Of a stretch of DNA of 64,000 bases, positions 8,842-16,941 are shown piece by piece (positions within the stretch are counted from its first letter, which is position 1; each line of letters begins with the position of its first letter). A program made the translations under genes and the position numbers. The DNA is from Bradyrhizobium algeriense (lineage in GTDB: Bacteria > Pseudomonadota > Alphaproteobacteria > Rhizobiales > Xanthobacteraceae). A model generated the notes under the pieces. The model had not been told where the DNA came from. It saw only the letters and a program-made list of their open reading frames with translations, and made no database searches. The stretch is taken from positions 124,001-188,000 of the forward strand of contig NZ_PYCN01000009.1 of NCBI RefSeq assembly GCF_003062295.1, read 5' to 3'.

Positions 8842-9912
8842 TCAGGCCTCCCTGTTCTTGGGATTGGCAACGTAGAGATAAAGGTTCGTGAGCACGATCA
8901 CTATGAAGAGGATGATGTAGGAGATGGCGGCTCCCTCGCTTGTCTTGTTCTGTTCGTTGGCAATGCGGATCAAGTGGTAGGAGATCGTCATTGTGTCGTT
9001 TCCGCCCTTGGTCAGCACGATCACAAGGTCTGCCAGCTTGAAAGCTTCGATGGTGCGGAACAGCAGCGCCAACATCAGGAGCCCGCGGATATAGGGGAAG
9101 GTGATGCTCCAGAAGCGCCGCCAGGCGGAGACCCGGTCGATGGCCGCTGCCTCGTAGAGATATTTCGGCACGGACACGAGGCCCGCCAGCACGAGTAGCA
9201 TGACGAAGGGCGACCACATCCAGGCGTCGGCAAAAACGATACCGGCCACAGCGCCCGCCTTGCTGTCCATGACGATGAACTGGCCGCCCGCGACGCTATT
9301 GATCACATAGCTCAGGATGCCGAAGGTGGGATCATAATAGTAGGTGAAGAAGACACCTGAGGCCACGACCGACAGCATCATCGGTGTGAGAACCAGAATC
9401 AGCAGATATTTCCGCAGCGGGAACTGCTTGGCAAAAAGCATCGCCAGGAGAAACCCCACGATCATCTGTACAGAAACTGTGCACACCGCGAACATGGCAG
9501 TGTTGATGAGGGCGTTCCAGTTGGCCGGCGCCGCGACCTCGTCGGTCAGAACCTTGATGTAGTTGTTGAGGCCGACGAAGCGGATGGACTGCAGGTTCGA
9601 CTGGTAGGCAAAAAATGAAAGCCCCAGGGACCAAAGCAGCGGAAAGATGTTCATCACGAATAGAACGGCGATGGCGGGCGCGACCAGGAGCCCGCCATAA
9701 TAGCGACGGCGGTAGGCATTCACCGCGAATGCCGCGGCGACCAAAGCCGACATGGCGCCAACGACCCAGAAGGAACCGGACGCTGGCAGCGTCACCACCG
9801 CAAGCGCGGAGACAACAAGCCCCGCGAGAATTGCAAGCCGCCAATTGTCGGCTGAAAGCTCAAGTAGAGCCGGTGCGGTCTTGACCGATTGTATGGTTGA
9901 CATCAGTTGCAT
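8842..9912 (-). CDS. ABC sugar-type permease (MalF-like)
   Basis: A 356-residue permease, longer than most MalF-like proteins because of two extra N-terminal hydrophobic segments (residues about 25-75) before the standard six-helix core. The EAA loop reads LYEAAAIDRVSAWRRFWSITFPYIRG. I placed the start at the ATG at 9912, preceded by GGAAG a few bases upstream; a TTG at 9933 and an ATG at 9903 are alternatives. It follows the binding-protein gene after a 164-bp spacer containing a strong hairpin. Confidence 0.9.
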   Translation of the reverse strand: MQLMSTIQSVKTAPALLELSADNWRLAILAGLVVSALAVVTLPASGSFWVVGAMSALVAAAFAVNAYRRRYYGGLLVAPAIAVLFVMNIFPLLWSLGLSFFAYQSNLQSIRFVGLNNYIKVLTDEVAAPANWNALINTAMFAVCTVSVQMIVGFLLAMLFAKQFPLRKYLLILVLTPMMLSVVASGVFFTYYYDPTFGILSYVINSVAGGQFIVMDSKAGAVAGIVFADAWMWSPFVMLLVLAGLVSVPKYLYEAAAIDRVSAWRRFWSITFPYIRGLLMLALLFRTIEAFKLADLVIVLTKGGNDTMTISYHLIRIANEQNKTSEGAAISYIILFIVIVLTNLYLYVANPKNREA

Positions 9913-9999
9913 GAAGCTTCCGTGGAAAAGCAATTCCCGTGCATTGCTGAGCGGCCTCGTGCTGCGACCGCGGTCGGCGTCTGGCCATGTCTTTCAATT

Positions 10000-10034
10000 G
10001 GCCGGGGAAGGAGGACAAAGTCTCTTCCCCGGCC
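10000..10034 (-). terminator. Strong stem-loop between binding-protein and permease genes
   Basis: A perfect 11-bp inverted repeat (GGCCGGGGAAG at 10000-10010 and its complement at 10024-10034) flanks a 13-base loop in the spacer after the binding-protein stop. There is no T tract. In ABC operons such hairpins commonly stabilise the binding-protein mRNA or reduce read-through, so that the binding protein outnumbers the permeases; that role is inferred here. Confidence 0.6.
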
Positions 10035-10076
10035 AGGCCTCGCCATTGCCGCCGCTCGCAGAGCTCACGCGTCATG

Positions 10077-11507
10077 TCACTTAATCAGCCCCACCTCCTT
10101 GAGCAGGCGCTGCTGGAACCTGGCGATATTGTCCGAGGTCGTCTTGGCATCCTGCCTGCCAGTGATGGCGAGATCGTACTGGTCTTGCTGCTGGGTCAGT
10201 AACTCGAAGAACTGCGGCACGTGCCACACGTCCTTCTGCCAATCCAGCGAAGGAGCCCAGGCCCTGTTCCAGGGGCGGTAAGTTACGTACTTCGGATCCG
10301 AGTACACGGACTTAATGGCAGACTGACCGCCGGCCGCCGCAAACTGGTGCTGGATGTTCGACGACAGCCACCACTTCACGAATTCCACGGCCTCCTTGAT
10401 CTGTGCGTCGGTCGTCCAGGTGGTCAGGACGAAGGGCTGGCCGCCAATATTGGACCAGCGGACCAGCTTGCCGTCAGCACCTTTGGTTCCCGGCATCATG
10501 CCGAACACCAGGCTGTCTGAGACCTTCGAAGTTTTCGGATCAAGCGAGGCTTCGGCAAGGCCGATCCAGTTGATGCTCATGGCCACCTTACCCTGGCGGA
10601 ACAGCTCATCCGACTTGAAGATGTCCATCGTGCCCGTCCTCGCGAGAGGCGGCATGTATGCGATCAGGCTCAGATATTTCTCCAGCGCCTTCACGGCTGC
10701 CGGCGAGTTCACAACGCCTTCCGCTTTGCTGGTGGGTGCCTGGGTCTCATCCCAGATGTCACCACCCATTTGCCAAATAAAGCCGTTGATCTGCATAGAC
10801 GAGAAGTCGTAGCTCTTGCCCGCCTGAAACGCGATGCCGTAAAAATCGTCTTCGGCAGGCTTGCCGGCCAGCATCTCGCCCTTCTTGCGGCGAAGGAATT
10901 CGCCGACGTTCTTGAAGTCGTCCCAGGTCATGGCGTCGAGCTCTTCGCCCGTGCAGGGAAGTTTCTTGTTGAATTTCGCCATGAAGCTCTTCTGTTCTGC
11001 TTCGTGGCAGATAATGTCCTTTCGCGCGAAGTTCACCAGCACATCGGGAAACTGCGGAAAGCCGTAGTAATTTTCCGACTTGTGCGGATAAGTTGAGTAG
11101 GAGTTCAGTGCGTTCGGATGGATATCCTTGAACGTCTTCATGAACTCGGGATCTGCGTTGAGCAGATCGTTGACCTTCCGGAAATAGCCGCCCTCGACGA
11201 ACGCGCCCAGCCACTGCGAGTCCGACACGATGAAGTTATACTTCTTTTCGCCTGATGTGAGCGACGCATTCACGCGGGTATAGAAGTCTGGCCACGGAAT
11301 GAAATCCACCTGGAGCTTCACCGTGTTGCCGGACTTTGGCTTGTACTGCTCGTCGAAAAACTTCTTCATGATGCGCGTTGGTGGCCAATCCGGCACAGCC
11401 ATCGTCAGCGTCACATCACCGGCGAAAGCAAATGTCGTTCCCAGCACCAGCGAAGCGGCAAGCCCGGCCGCCATCACTATCCTGTTGATCTCCCTTGTCG
11501 CGGTCAT
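10077..11507 (-). CDS. ABC importer extracellular substrate-binding protein (family 1)
   Basis: A 476-residue periplasmic binding protein with a Sec signal peptide (hydrophobic stretch residues 10-28 ending AFAFAG). The mature protein resembles family-1 solute-binding proteins for sugars, polyols or glycerol compounds: VDFIPWPDFYTRVNASLTSG and a late region NIGGQPFVLTTWT...EAVEFVKWWLSS. A strong ribosome-binding site (GGAGGAAACC) precedes the ATG. It lies between the first ATPase gene and the two permease genes. The two-ATPase arrangement recalls the rhizobial glycerol importer, but the ligand is not determined. Confidence 0.9.
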   Translation of the reverse strand: MTATREINRIVMAAGLAASLVLGTTFAFAGDVTLTMAVPDWPPTRIMKKFFDEQYKPKSGNTVKLQVDFIPWPDFYTRVNASLTSGEKKYNFIVSDSQWLGAFVEGGYFRKVNDLLNADPEFMKTFKDIHPNALNSYSTYPHKSENYYGFPQFPDVLVNFARKDIICHEAEQKSFMAKFNKKLPCTGEELDAMTWDDFKNVGEFLRRKKGEMLAGKPAEDDFYGIAFQAGKSYDFSSMQINGFIWQMGGDIWDETQAPTSKAEGVVNSPAAVKALEKYLSLIAYMPPLARTGTMDIFKSDELFRQGKVAMSINWIGLAEASLDPKTSKVSDSLVFGMMPGTKGADGKLVRWSNIGGQPFVLTTWTTDAQIKEAVEFVKWWLSSNIQHQFAAAGGQSAIKSVYSDPKYVTYRPWNRAWAPSLDWQKDVWHVPQFFELLTQQQDQYDLAITGRQDAKTTSDNIARFQQRLLKEVGLIK

Positions 11508-11554
11508 CCTGGTTTCCTCCGTTTGGGTTTCATTTTTTCTTTGAATCGCTCGCC

Positions 11555-12646
11555 TCAGGCCATCGTCCGTCCACTCGAAGCGCGGAAGATGTAGAATTTG
11601 CTTGGATCGAGAATAACTGCCGCCTGTTGGCCGGGCTGCAAACCCGAGGCGGCAGATTCCGGCAACACCATGCGCAGCGTTTCGCCGCTGGTTTCCACGG
11701 ACACGATCGTGACGTCCCCCAGCGGCTCAAGCATGGAAATATTGGTCTTGAGGCCTTGCTCGCCTTTCCCGGCAAAGCGCACGTCGCTCGGGCGGATGCC
11801 GACCACGGCCGCTTCGCCTGCTTCTGCGGCTTGCAGCTTTTTCACGAAAGGTAATGGCCCGATTGCAGATTCGAGGGCGGAGCTGTCTGTGGCCAGCCTG
11901 CCTTTGATCATGTTCATGTGGGGCGAGCCGATCTTGCTTGCCACATACAGATCACACGGCGCTTCGAAGAGTTCGTCCGGCGTTCCGATCTGCACCACGC
12001 CGCCGTCGCGCATCACTGCGATTTCCTCACCCATCGAGAGGGCTTCGAGCTCATCGGGTGTGGCGTAGACGATGGTAAGACCAAACTGGCGGTGAAGGCG
12101 CTTCAGTTCCGCCCGCATCTCATGGCGGAGCTTCGCGTCGAGATTGGTCAAAGGCTCGTCCAGCAACAGGATCCTGGGGCGGCGTATCAAGGAGCGACCC
12201 AAGGCCACGCGCTGCTGTTCGCCACCCGAAAGCGTATTGGGCTTTCGATTGACCTTCGTGTCGAGCCGGAGCATCGCCGCCGTCTCCTTCACGCGGCGAT
12301 CGACCTCCTCACGCGGGCGCTTTTCTTCGATCAGCGGATAGGCGAGGTTGTCGTAAACGGTGAGGTGCGGATAGAGCGCGAAGGACTGGAACACCATTGA
12401 CACGCCCCGGCCCGCAATCGGCTCATGCGTCCAATCCTTGCCAAAAATCTCGACGTGCCCGCGTTCGGGAGCGATGAGACCAGCGATCGTGCGAAGCGTC
12501 GTCGTCTTGCCAACTGAGCTCGGCCCAAACAATACGAAGAAACGACCTTCCGCCACCCTGAAGGACAGGTTTTCAAGGGCCCGCACGCGGCCGTATGACT
12601 TGCTTACATTTGTCAAACGCAGTGCAGATTTCTCAGACTGCCCCAT
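11555..12646 (-). CDS. ABC importer ATPase (MalK/UgpC-like), first of two in the operon
   Basis: A 363-residue ATPase with a complete set of motifs: Walker A (GPSSVGKTT, where the usual G-C/A is replaced by S-V), Q-loop (MVFQSFALYPH), signature LSGGEQQR, Walker B LLLDEPLTNLD and a TOBE-type C-terminal domain. The switch position reads VYATPDELEA where MalK homologues have VTHDQ.EA, so the catalytic H-loop histidine is replaced by Pro. The start at 12646 is set by GGGAG six bases upstream. With a canonical partner ATPase in the operon, this subunit may be the catalytically weaker half of a heterodimer (inference). Confidence 0.9.
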   Translation of the reverse strand: MGQSEKSALRLTNVSKSYGRVRALENLSFRVAEGRFFVLFGPSSVGKTTTLRTIAGLIAPERGHVEIFGKDWTHEPIAGRGVSMVFQSFALYPHLTVYDNLAYPLIEEKRPREEVDRRVKETAAMLRLDTKVNRKPNTLSGGEQQRVALGRSLIRRPRILLLDEPLTNLDAKLRHEMRAELKRLHRQFGLTIVYATPDELEALSMGEEIAVMRDGGVVQIGTPDELFEAPCDLYVASKIGSPHMNMIKGRLATDSSALESAIGPLPFVKKLQAAEAGEAAVVGIRPSDVRFAGKGEQGLKTNISMLEPLGDVTIVSVETSGETLRMVLPESAASGLQPGQQAAVILDPSKFYIFRASSGRTMA

Positions 12647-12827
12647 TGCCATCTCCCAGACCACCGCCGAGCGTAACCTCCGCAAGCACGGTCACTGAGC
12701 CGTGTTGCTTCGAGAGGTTCGTCGCCTGCAGGACAGGCTCAACTGCCTTCGCTTCGCCGCTTCCGAGCCGCACGACCACTTTTACTCTGTCCGTTGTGAC
12801 GTTCATCGACATCTGGGGGCGGCTCAA
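12633..12827 (-). CDS. 64-codon ORF between the GntR and ATPase genes
   Basis: The ATG at 12827 overlaps the TGA of the GntR gene (ATGA) and the frame runs to 12633, slightly into the downstream ATPase gene in another frame. The product (MSRPQMSMNVTTDR...VLQATNLSKQHGSVTVLAEVTLGG...) has no membrane segment or motif I can assign. The stretch VLQATNLSKQHGSVTVLAEVTL resembles the first strand of an ABC ATPase, so it could be a remnant of a duplicated ATPase gene, or simply a coupling ORF. Confidence 0.4.
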   Translation of the reverse strand: MSRPQMSMNVTTDRVKVVVRLGSGEAKAVEPVLQATNLSKQHGSVTVLAEVTLGGGLGDGNGAV

Positions 12828-13531
12828 TCGAACGCTAACAGCAGGCGATCGCGAGAGCGTTCAATATGAACGCGCATCGCTTCTTCGGCGGCCAGGGGAT
12901 CCGCAGCCGCGAAGGCTGCCAGTATGGCTTCGTGCTCGTCGAGAGCCTCTTCGGTGACACGCGAATGGAACATGAGACGAAAAATGTGAAAGTGGGTGTG
13001 CTGGAAAGCGATGGCTTGACGAATGAGTTCGTTCTCAGCGCAGGCCAAGATCTTGTCGTGAAAGTCGGCGTCCTGCCGCGCGAAGTTCGAATACCGCAGG
13101 CGTTCGTCCTTGCCTTCCCGGCGGGCCATCATGCCGGCCGCTTCGCGAAGCATCGCCAGCTTCGTGTCGTCCATACGCGCCGCCGCCTTCGCGGCGCTGT
13201 AGGGCTCGAGACGCAATCGAAGCTCATAGATTTCGTCAAGCTGGCGCTTCGTGATCTGCGGCGCCGCGCGATACCCGATCAAGTGCGTCTTCAGCACCAA
13301 CCCTTCACCCTCGAGCCGACCTAGCGCCTCACGGATGGGCGTTTGCGACACGTTGAATTCGCGGACCAGGCTATCGACCGTGATGCGGGCGCCGGGCGCG
13401 ATCTTGAGCGACATGAGCTGCGCAAAAATCGCCTCATACACGTCGCCGGCCAGACTGGTCGGGCGATCGATCTGCCCGCTGGCGGCCCCGGTTTGAGAAG
13501 GATTGGTTTGAGAAGGATTGGTGACGTTCAT
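12824..13531 (-). CDS. GntR family regulator (FadR subfamily, FCD domain)
   Basis: A 235-residue regulator. The N-terminal winged helix-turn-helix (residues about 20-88: GDVYEAIFAQLMSLKIAPGARI...VSQTPIREALGRLEGEGLV) is followed by an all-helical FCD ligand domain with the metal-binding pattern expected of this group (DADFHDKIL, then conserved histidines late in the domain). The ATG at 13531 is preceded by a weak AGAGGCAGG; a GTG at 13555 is the alternative. It is the first gene of the ABC importer operon, with a palindrome 58 bp upstream of its start, so autoregulation and control of the importer are likely. Confidence 0.9.
   Translation of the reverse strand: MNVTNPSQTNPSQTGAASGQIDRPTSLAGDVYEAIFAQLMSLKIAPGARITVDSLVREFNVSQTPIREALGRLEGEGLVLKTHLIGYRAAPQITKRQLDEIYELRLRLEPYSAAKAAARMDDTKLAMLREAAGMMARREGKDERLRYSNFARQDADFHDKILACAENELIRQAIAFQHTHFHIFRLMFHSRVTEEALDEHEAILAAFAAADPLAAEEAMRVHIERSRDRLLLAFD
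13491..13520. repeat. Perfect 15-bp tandem duplication in the GntR gene
   Basis: GTTTGAGAAGGATTG occurs twice without interruption at 13491-13505 and 13506-13520. On the minus strand it encodes a repeated NPSQT pentapeptide in the flexible N terminus of the GntR regulator, ahead of the DNA-binding domain. Probably a slippage product without functional effect. Confidence 0.85.
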
Positions 13532-13588
13532 CGATTTCGGCCTGCCTCTTGACACAAGTCGGTTCTAGCAGGATCTTGCGCAATATTC

Positions 13589-13609
13589 AATCCTATATCA
13601 TATAGGATT
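13589..13609. promoter_or_regulatory. Candidate GntR operator palindrome
   Basis: AATCCTATA-TCA-TATAGGATT is an inverted repeat with 9-bp arms around a three-base centre, only the centre breaking perfect symmetry. It lies 58 bp upstream of the GntR start, in the gap separating the minus-strand importer operon from the plus-strand dehydrogenase genes. Short AT-rich palindromes around ATA..TAT are typical targets of FadR-type GntR proteins. It most likely mediates autorepression of the importer operon and perhaps control of the genes at 14081 onward (inference). Confidence 0.65.
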
Positions 13610-14080
13610 TAATCGGCGAAGATTGAACGGTGCAAACTCGGGCGCAGGCGTGGGCTTGCTCATGGAGCGTGATGCTTTGGAAGAAAATGAATTTCACCAA
13701 GCCGACGTGCTCTTTGATGCCGAACTGACGGGGCACCCGTCGCATGGCCTGCAACAACTCCATCGTGTTCAACGCGGTTTGATCGAATCCCGCACGCGCA
13801 GCGTCGGGCGCTGGCGATCCGACGCCACCTGCAAGGGTGACGTCATCCTTGCGATAGATCTGGGCTCCGCTCCGGAATCGGTACCGAGACTCTCCGGCTA
13901 TATGGATCTGGTTCGCGCTGCGCCGCCCTTGAAGGCCGACGCGCCTGTCGGCAGTCCTGGCGGCAGCGCGGCCCGCCGTCGCGCCGAGGCGCTCGAGAAC
14001 GGCTTTGAGATTGAACCTCGCCTCTGGAGCGAACTCGGTCGCGCACAATCCAATTCGTCCGTCGCCAGAGGATATGCATT
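13610..14080. other. 471-bp region upstream of the alcohol dehydrogenase, no assignable gene
   Basis: Open frames of about 150 codons exist on both strands here (13623-14084 plus, 13593-14048 minus), but neither has a convincing ribosome-binding site or recognisable domain, and they shadow each other in GC-rich sequence. The region presumably carries the promoter of the dehydrogenase operon. A decayed gene cannot be excluded. Confidence 0.4.
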
Positions 14081-15307
14081 ATGACCCTGTTCGCCGCCCT
14101 GAGGCTGCCCCGCGAGATTTTATTCGGCAAGGGTCAGCGCCACGCGCTTTCCACCGTCGCAGCCAAACATGGGCGTCGAGCGCTCCTGTGCACCGACGAG
14201 CGGTTCGCCGGCACGGCCGTTTTTTCCGAAATCGTCGCGGGCTTAAAAGCGTCGTCGGTTGAGATTTTCGTTCATGATCGCGTGCAGCCGGACGTGCCGG
14301 TCGACACGGTCGGCGTCTGCGTTGAGGAGGCGCGGAGCTTCATGCCCGATATGGTGATCGGCATCGGCGGCGGCAGCTGTCTCGATCTTGCGAAATGTGC
14401 GGCCTTGCTGATCAGCCATGGCGGCAAGCTTCAGGACTACTATGGTGAGTTCAAGGTGCCGGGTCCGATCCTGCCAGTGATCGCCGTGCCGACCACAGCG
14501 GGCACCGGTTCGGAAGTGACGCCGGTCGCGGTGATCTCCGATCCTGATCGAATTTTGAAGATCGGCATTTCGAGCCCGCACCTGATTGCCACCGCTGCGA
14601 TCTGCGACCCGGAACTGACGATGACGTGTCCGCCGTCCCTGACGGCAATTGCAGGGGCCGACGCCTTGACCCACGCGATCGAGGCCTTCACTGCGGTTAG
14701 ACGCGATGTCGCTTCCGACCTGCCGCAGAAACATGTTTTCATCGGCAAGACGGCGCTTACCGATCACTTCGCCCTGCTCGCCATCAAGCTCCTGGGACGC
14801 AGTCTCGAGAAGGCCTGCCGCGATGGCGCCGACGAGGACGCGCGGGCGGATGTGATGATGGGCGCTCTGGCGGCCGGCTGCGCGTTCGGAACCGCGGGAA
14901 CAGCAGCCGCGCACGCGGTGCAATATCCGATCGGCGCCTTAACCCACACGCCGCACGGGCTCGGCGTCGCGACCATGCTGCCTTATGTGATGAATTATAA
15001 TTGCTCCGCGGCGACAACCGAAATCGCCAAAGTCGGAGTCGCTCTCGGCCTCGAGCGATCGAGCCGGAGCGACGGCGAGATGGCCCGCGCGACGATTGAA
15101 GAAATCAGCCGCATGTTCGCGGCGATTGGGATCACTCCAACATTGGCCGGTCTTGGACTTCCCTCCGACAAGATTGATTGGACCGCCGAACTCGCCCTCG
15201 GCATCGATCGGCTGATCAAGAACAATCCCCGCCCGTTCGACCTTCCCGCGATGAAACGACTGGTGAAAGCCGCCTACGACGGCGATCTCGCCGGCAGCGC
15301 CATCTGA
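14081..15307 (+). CDS. Iron-containing alcohol dehydrogenase
   Basis: A 408-residue group III (Fe-dependent) alcohol dehydrogenase. The N-terminal nucleotide-binding part has GIGGGSCLDLAKCAAL and PTTAGTGSEVTP; the metal ligands expected in the family are visible in GADALTHAIEAFTA (Asp, His), AAHAVQYPIGALTHTPHG (two His). AGAGGA lies eight bases before the ATG. It probably oxidises a small alcohol or hydroxyacid with NAD(P), its aldehyde product being passed to the aldehyde dehydrogenase encoded next. The 4-hydroxybutyrate to succinate semialdehyde pair is one plausible reading, given the succinate-semialdehyde-type partner. Confidence 0.9.
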   Translation: MTLFAALRLPREILFGKGQRHALSTVAAKHGRRALLCTDERFAGTAVFSEIVAGLKASSVEIFVHDRVQPDVPVDTVGVCVEEARSFMPDMVIGIGGGSCLDLAKCAALLISHGGKLQDYYGEFKVPGPILPVIAVPTTAGTGSEVTPVAVISDPDRILKIGISSPHLIATAAICDPELTMTCPPSLTAIAGADALTHAIEAFTAVRRDVASDLPQKHVFIGKTALTDHFALLAIKLLGRSLEKACRDGADEDARADVMMGALAAGCAFGTAGTAAAHAVQYPIGALTHTPHGLGVATMLPYVMNYNCSAATTEIAKVGVALGLERSSRSDGEMARATIEEISRMFAAIGITPTLAGLGLPSDKIDWTAELALGIDRLIKNNPRPFDLPAMKRLVKAAYDGDLAGSAI

Positions 15308-15324
15308 GCTCACAGGCCCCCATC

Positions 15325-16811
15325 ATGGACATGCCCCAGCACACATTGAAGACCGACCACGAAACCCTCGACCTCCGCGCTTATTCGCGCGGCCTCTATA
15401 TCGACGGCCAATGGCGGCAGGCCGCTGACCGCCGGCTTATCGAGGTGGTCGATCCGTCCACCGAGCGCGTGATCGCCGAGGTTCCCGACGCGGCCTTGGT
15501 CGACGTCGAGGCAGCGGTGGAGGCCGCCGCCCGGGCAGCGGCCGGCTGGAGGGAGACGCCGCCGCGCAAGCGATCCGAAATTTTGAGGCGCTGCTTCGAA
15601 TTGATGACCCAGCGTTCGGAAACGCTCGCCGAGCTGATATCGATCGAGAACGGCAAGGCTTTGCGCGATGCGCGCGCCGAGGTCGCCTATGCCGCCGAGT
15701 TCTTCCGCTGGAACGCCGAGGAAGCCGTGCGAATCATCGGCGAATTTGGCCTCGCTCCTTCGGGCGCGAACCGCATCATCGTTGACTATCAGCCGATCGG
15801 CGTCTGCGTTTTGATCACGCCCTGGAACTTCCCGGCGGCCATGGCGACGCGCAAGATCGCTCCCGCCCTGGCAGCGGGCTGCACGGTTGTGCTCAAGCCC
15901 GCGAGCGAGACGCCTCTCACGGCCTACGCGCTCGCTGCGCTGTATGAAGAAGCCGGCGTTCCCCCGGGCGTCGTCAACGTCCTTACAGTTTCCAATCCTG
16001 CTCCGGCCACCGCCGCCATGCTGGCGGATCCACGGGTGCGGAAACTGTCGTTCACCGGCTCGACCGGAGTTGGCCGCCTCCTCCTCGCCGAAGCGGCCAA
16101 GCACGTCATCTCGTGCTCGATGGAACTCGGCGGCAACGCGCCGTTCATCGTCTTCGACGACGCCGATCTCGAGGCTGCGCTCGACGGCGCGATGGTAGCG
16201 AAAATGCGCAACGCCGGCGAAGCCTGCACCGCCGCAAACCGCTTCTATGTGCAATCCGGCATCCACGACGCCTTCGCCGAAGGACTTCGAAAGCGCATGA
16301 CGGCGCTCAAAGTGGGCGCGGGCGTCGAAGCCGCCACCGAATGCGGTCCGATGATCACGAAGCAGGCCGTCGATAAGATCGATCGGCTGGTTCAGAACGC
16401 CGTCGCGCGTGGTGCGCGCGTTCTGTGCGGGGGCTCGGTCGGGAGCGGGACGGGATTTTACTATCCTCCGACAGTCCTTTGCGACGTGCCGGCCGACGCC
16501 GCGATGGCGCAGGAGGAAATCTTCGGTCCTGTGGCGCCGATCTCGCGCTTCGAACAGGAGAGCGAGGCGATCGAGCGGGCGAACGATACGGAATACGGGC
16601 TCGCTGTTTACATCTACACCCGCGATCTTGCCCGCGGCATGCGTGTAGCTGCGAAGATTGAAGCTGGTATGATCGCGCTCAATCGCGGCCTCATGTCGGA
16701 TCCGGCCGCCCGTTCGGCGGCGTCAAGCAGAGCGGCATTGGACGCGAAGGCGGACGGGGGCATGGCATCGCCGAGTTCATGGAGGCGAAATATCTCGCCG
16801 TCACGATGTAG
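15325..16811 (+). pseudogene. NAD-dependent aldehyde (succinate-semialdehyde type) dehydrogenase, frame broken near 3' end
   Basis: The gene starts 17 bp after the alcohol dehydrogenase. The catalytic set is intact: Asn168 (TPWNFP), Lys191 (KPASETP), Glu267 (MELGGNAPF) and Cys301 (NAGEACTAANRFYV), a pattern close to GabD-type succinate-semialdehyde dehydrogenases. After MSDPAA, near 16705-16712, the frame shifts: the bases still encode the conserved tail (PFGGVKQSGIGREGG..., ending EFMEAKYLAVTM, TAG at 16809-16811), but one base is missing, so translation continues out of frame to 16848. The lost tail contains oligomerisation and substrate contacts. It is either a recent frameshift or a sequencing error in a GC-rich run. 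Confidence 0.85.
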
Positions 16812-16941
16812 ACGGAGAAGAGGTGCAGCGCGATCCCTGCAACCGTGACCACGTCGCGCCGTGGCGTAAGAAGCAGAACTGCGGTGGGGTCCAGAGCCGT
16901 CGGGCCCAGGCCCTTCGAAGACAAGAGAGAGGAGATTAATT

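Noticed and set aside
13593..14084. Two opposing frames of about 150 codons before the alcohol dehydrogenase
   Set aside because: No ribosome-binding site or recognisable domain; mutual shadows in GC-rich sequence.
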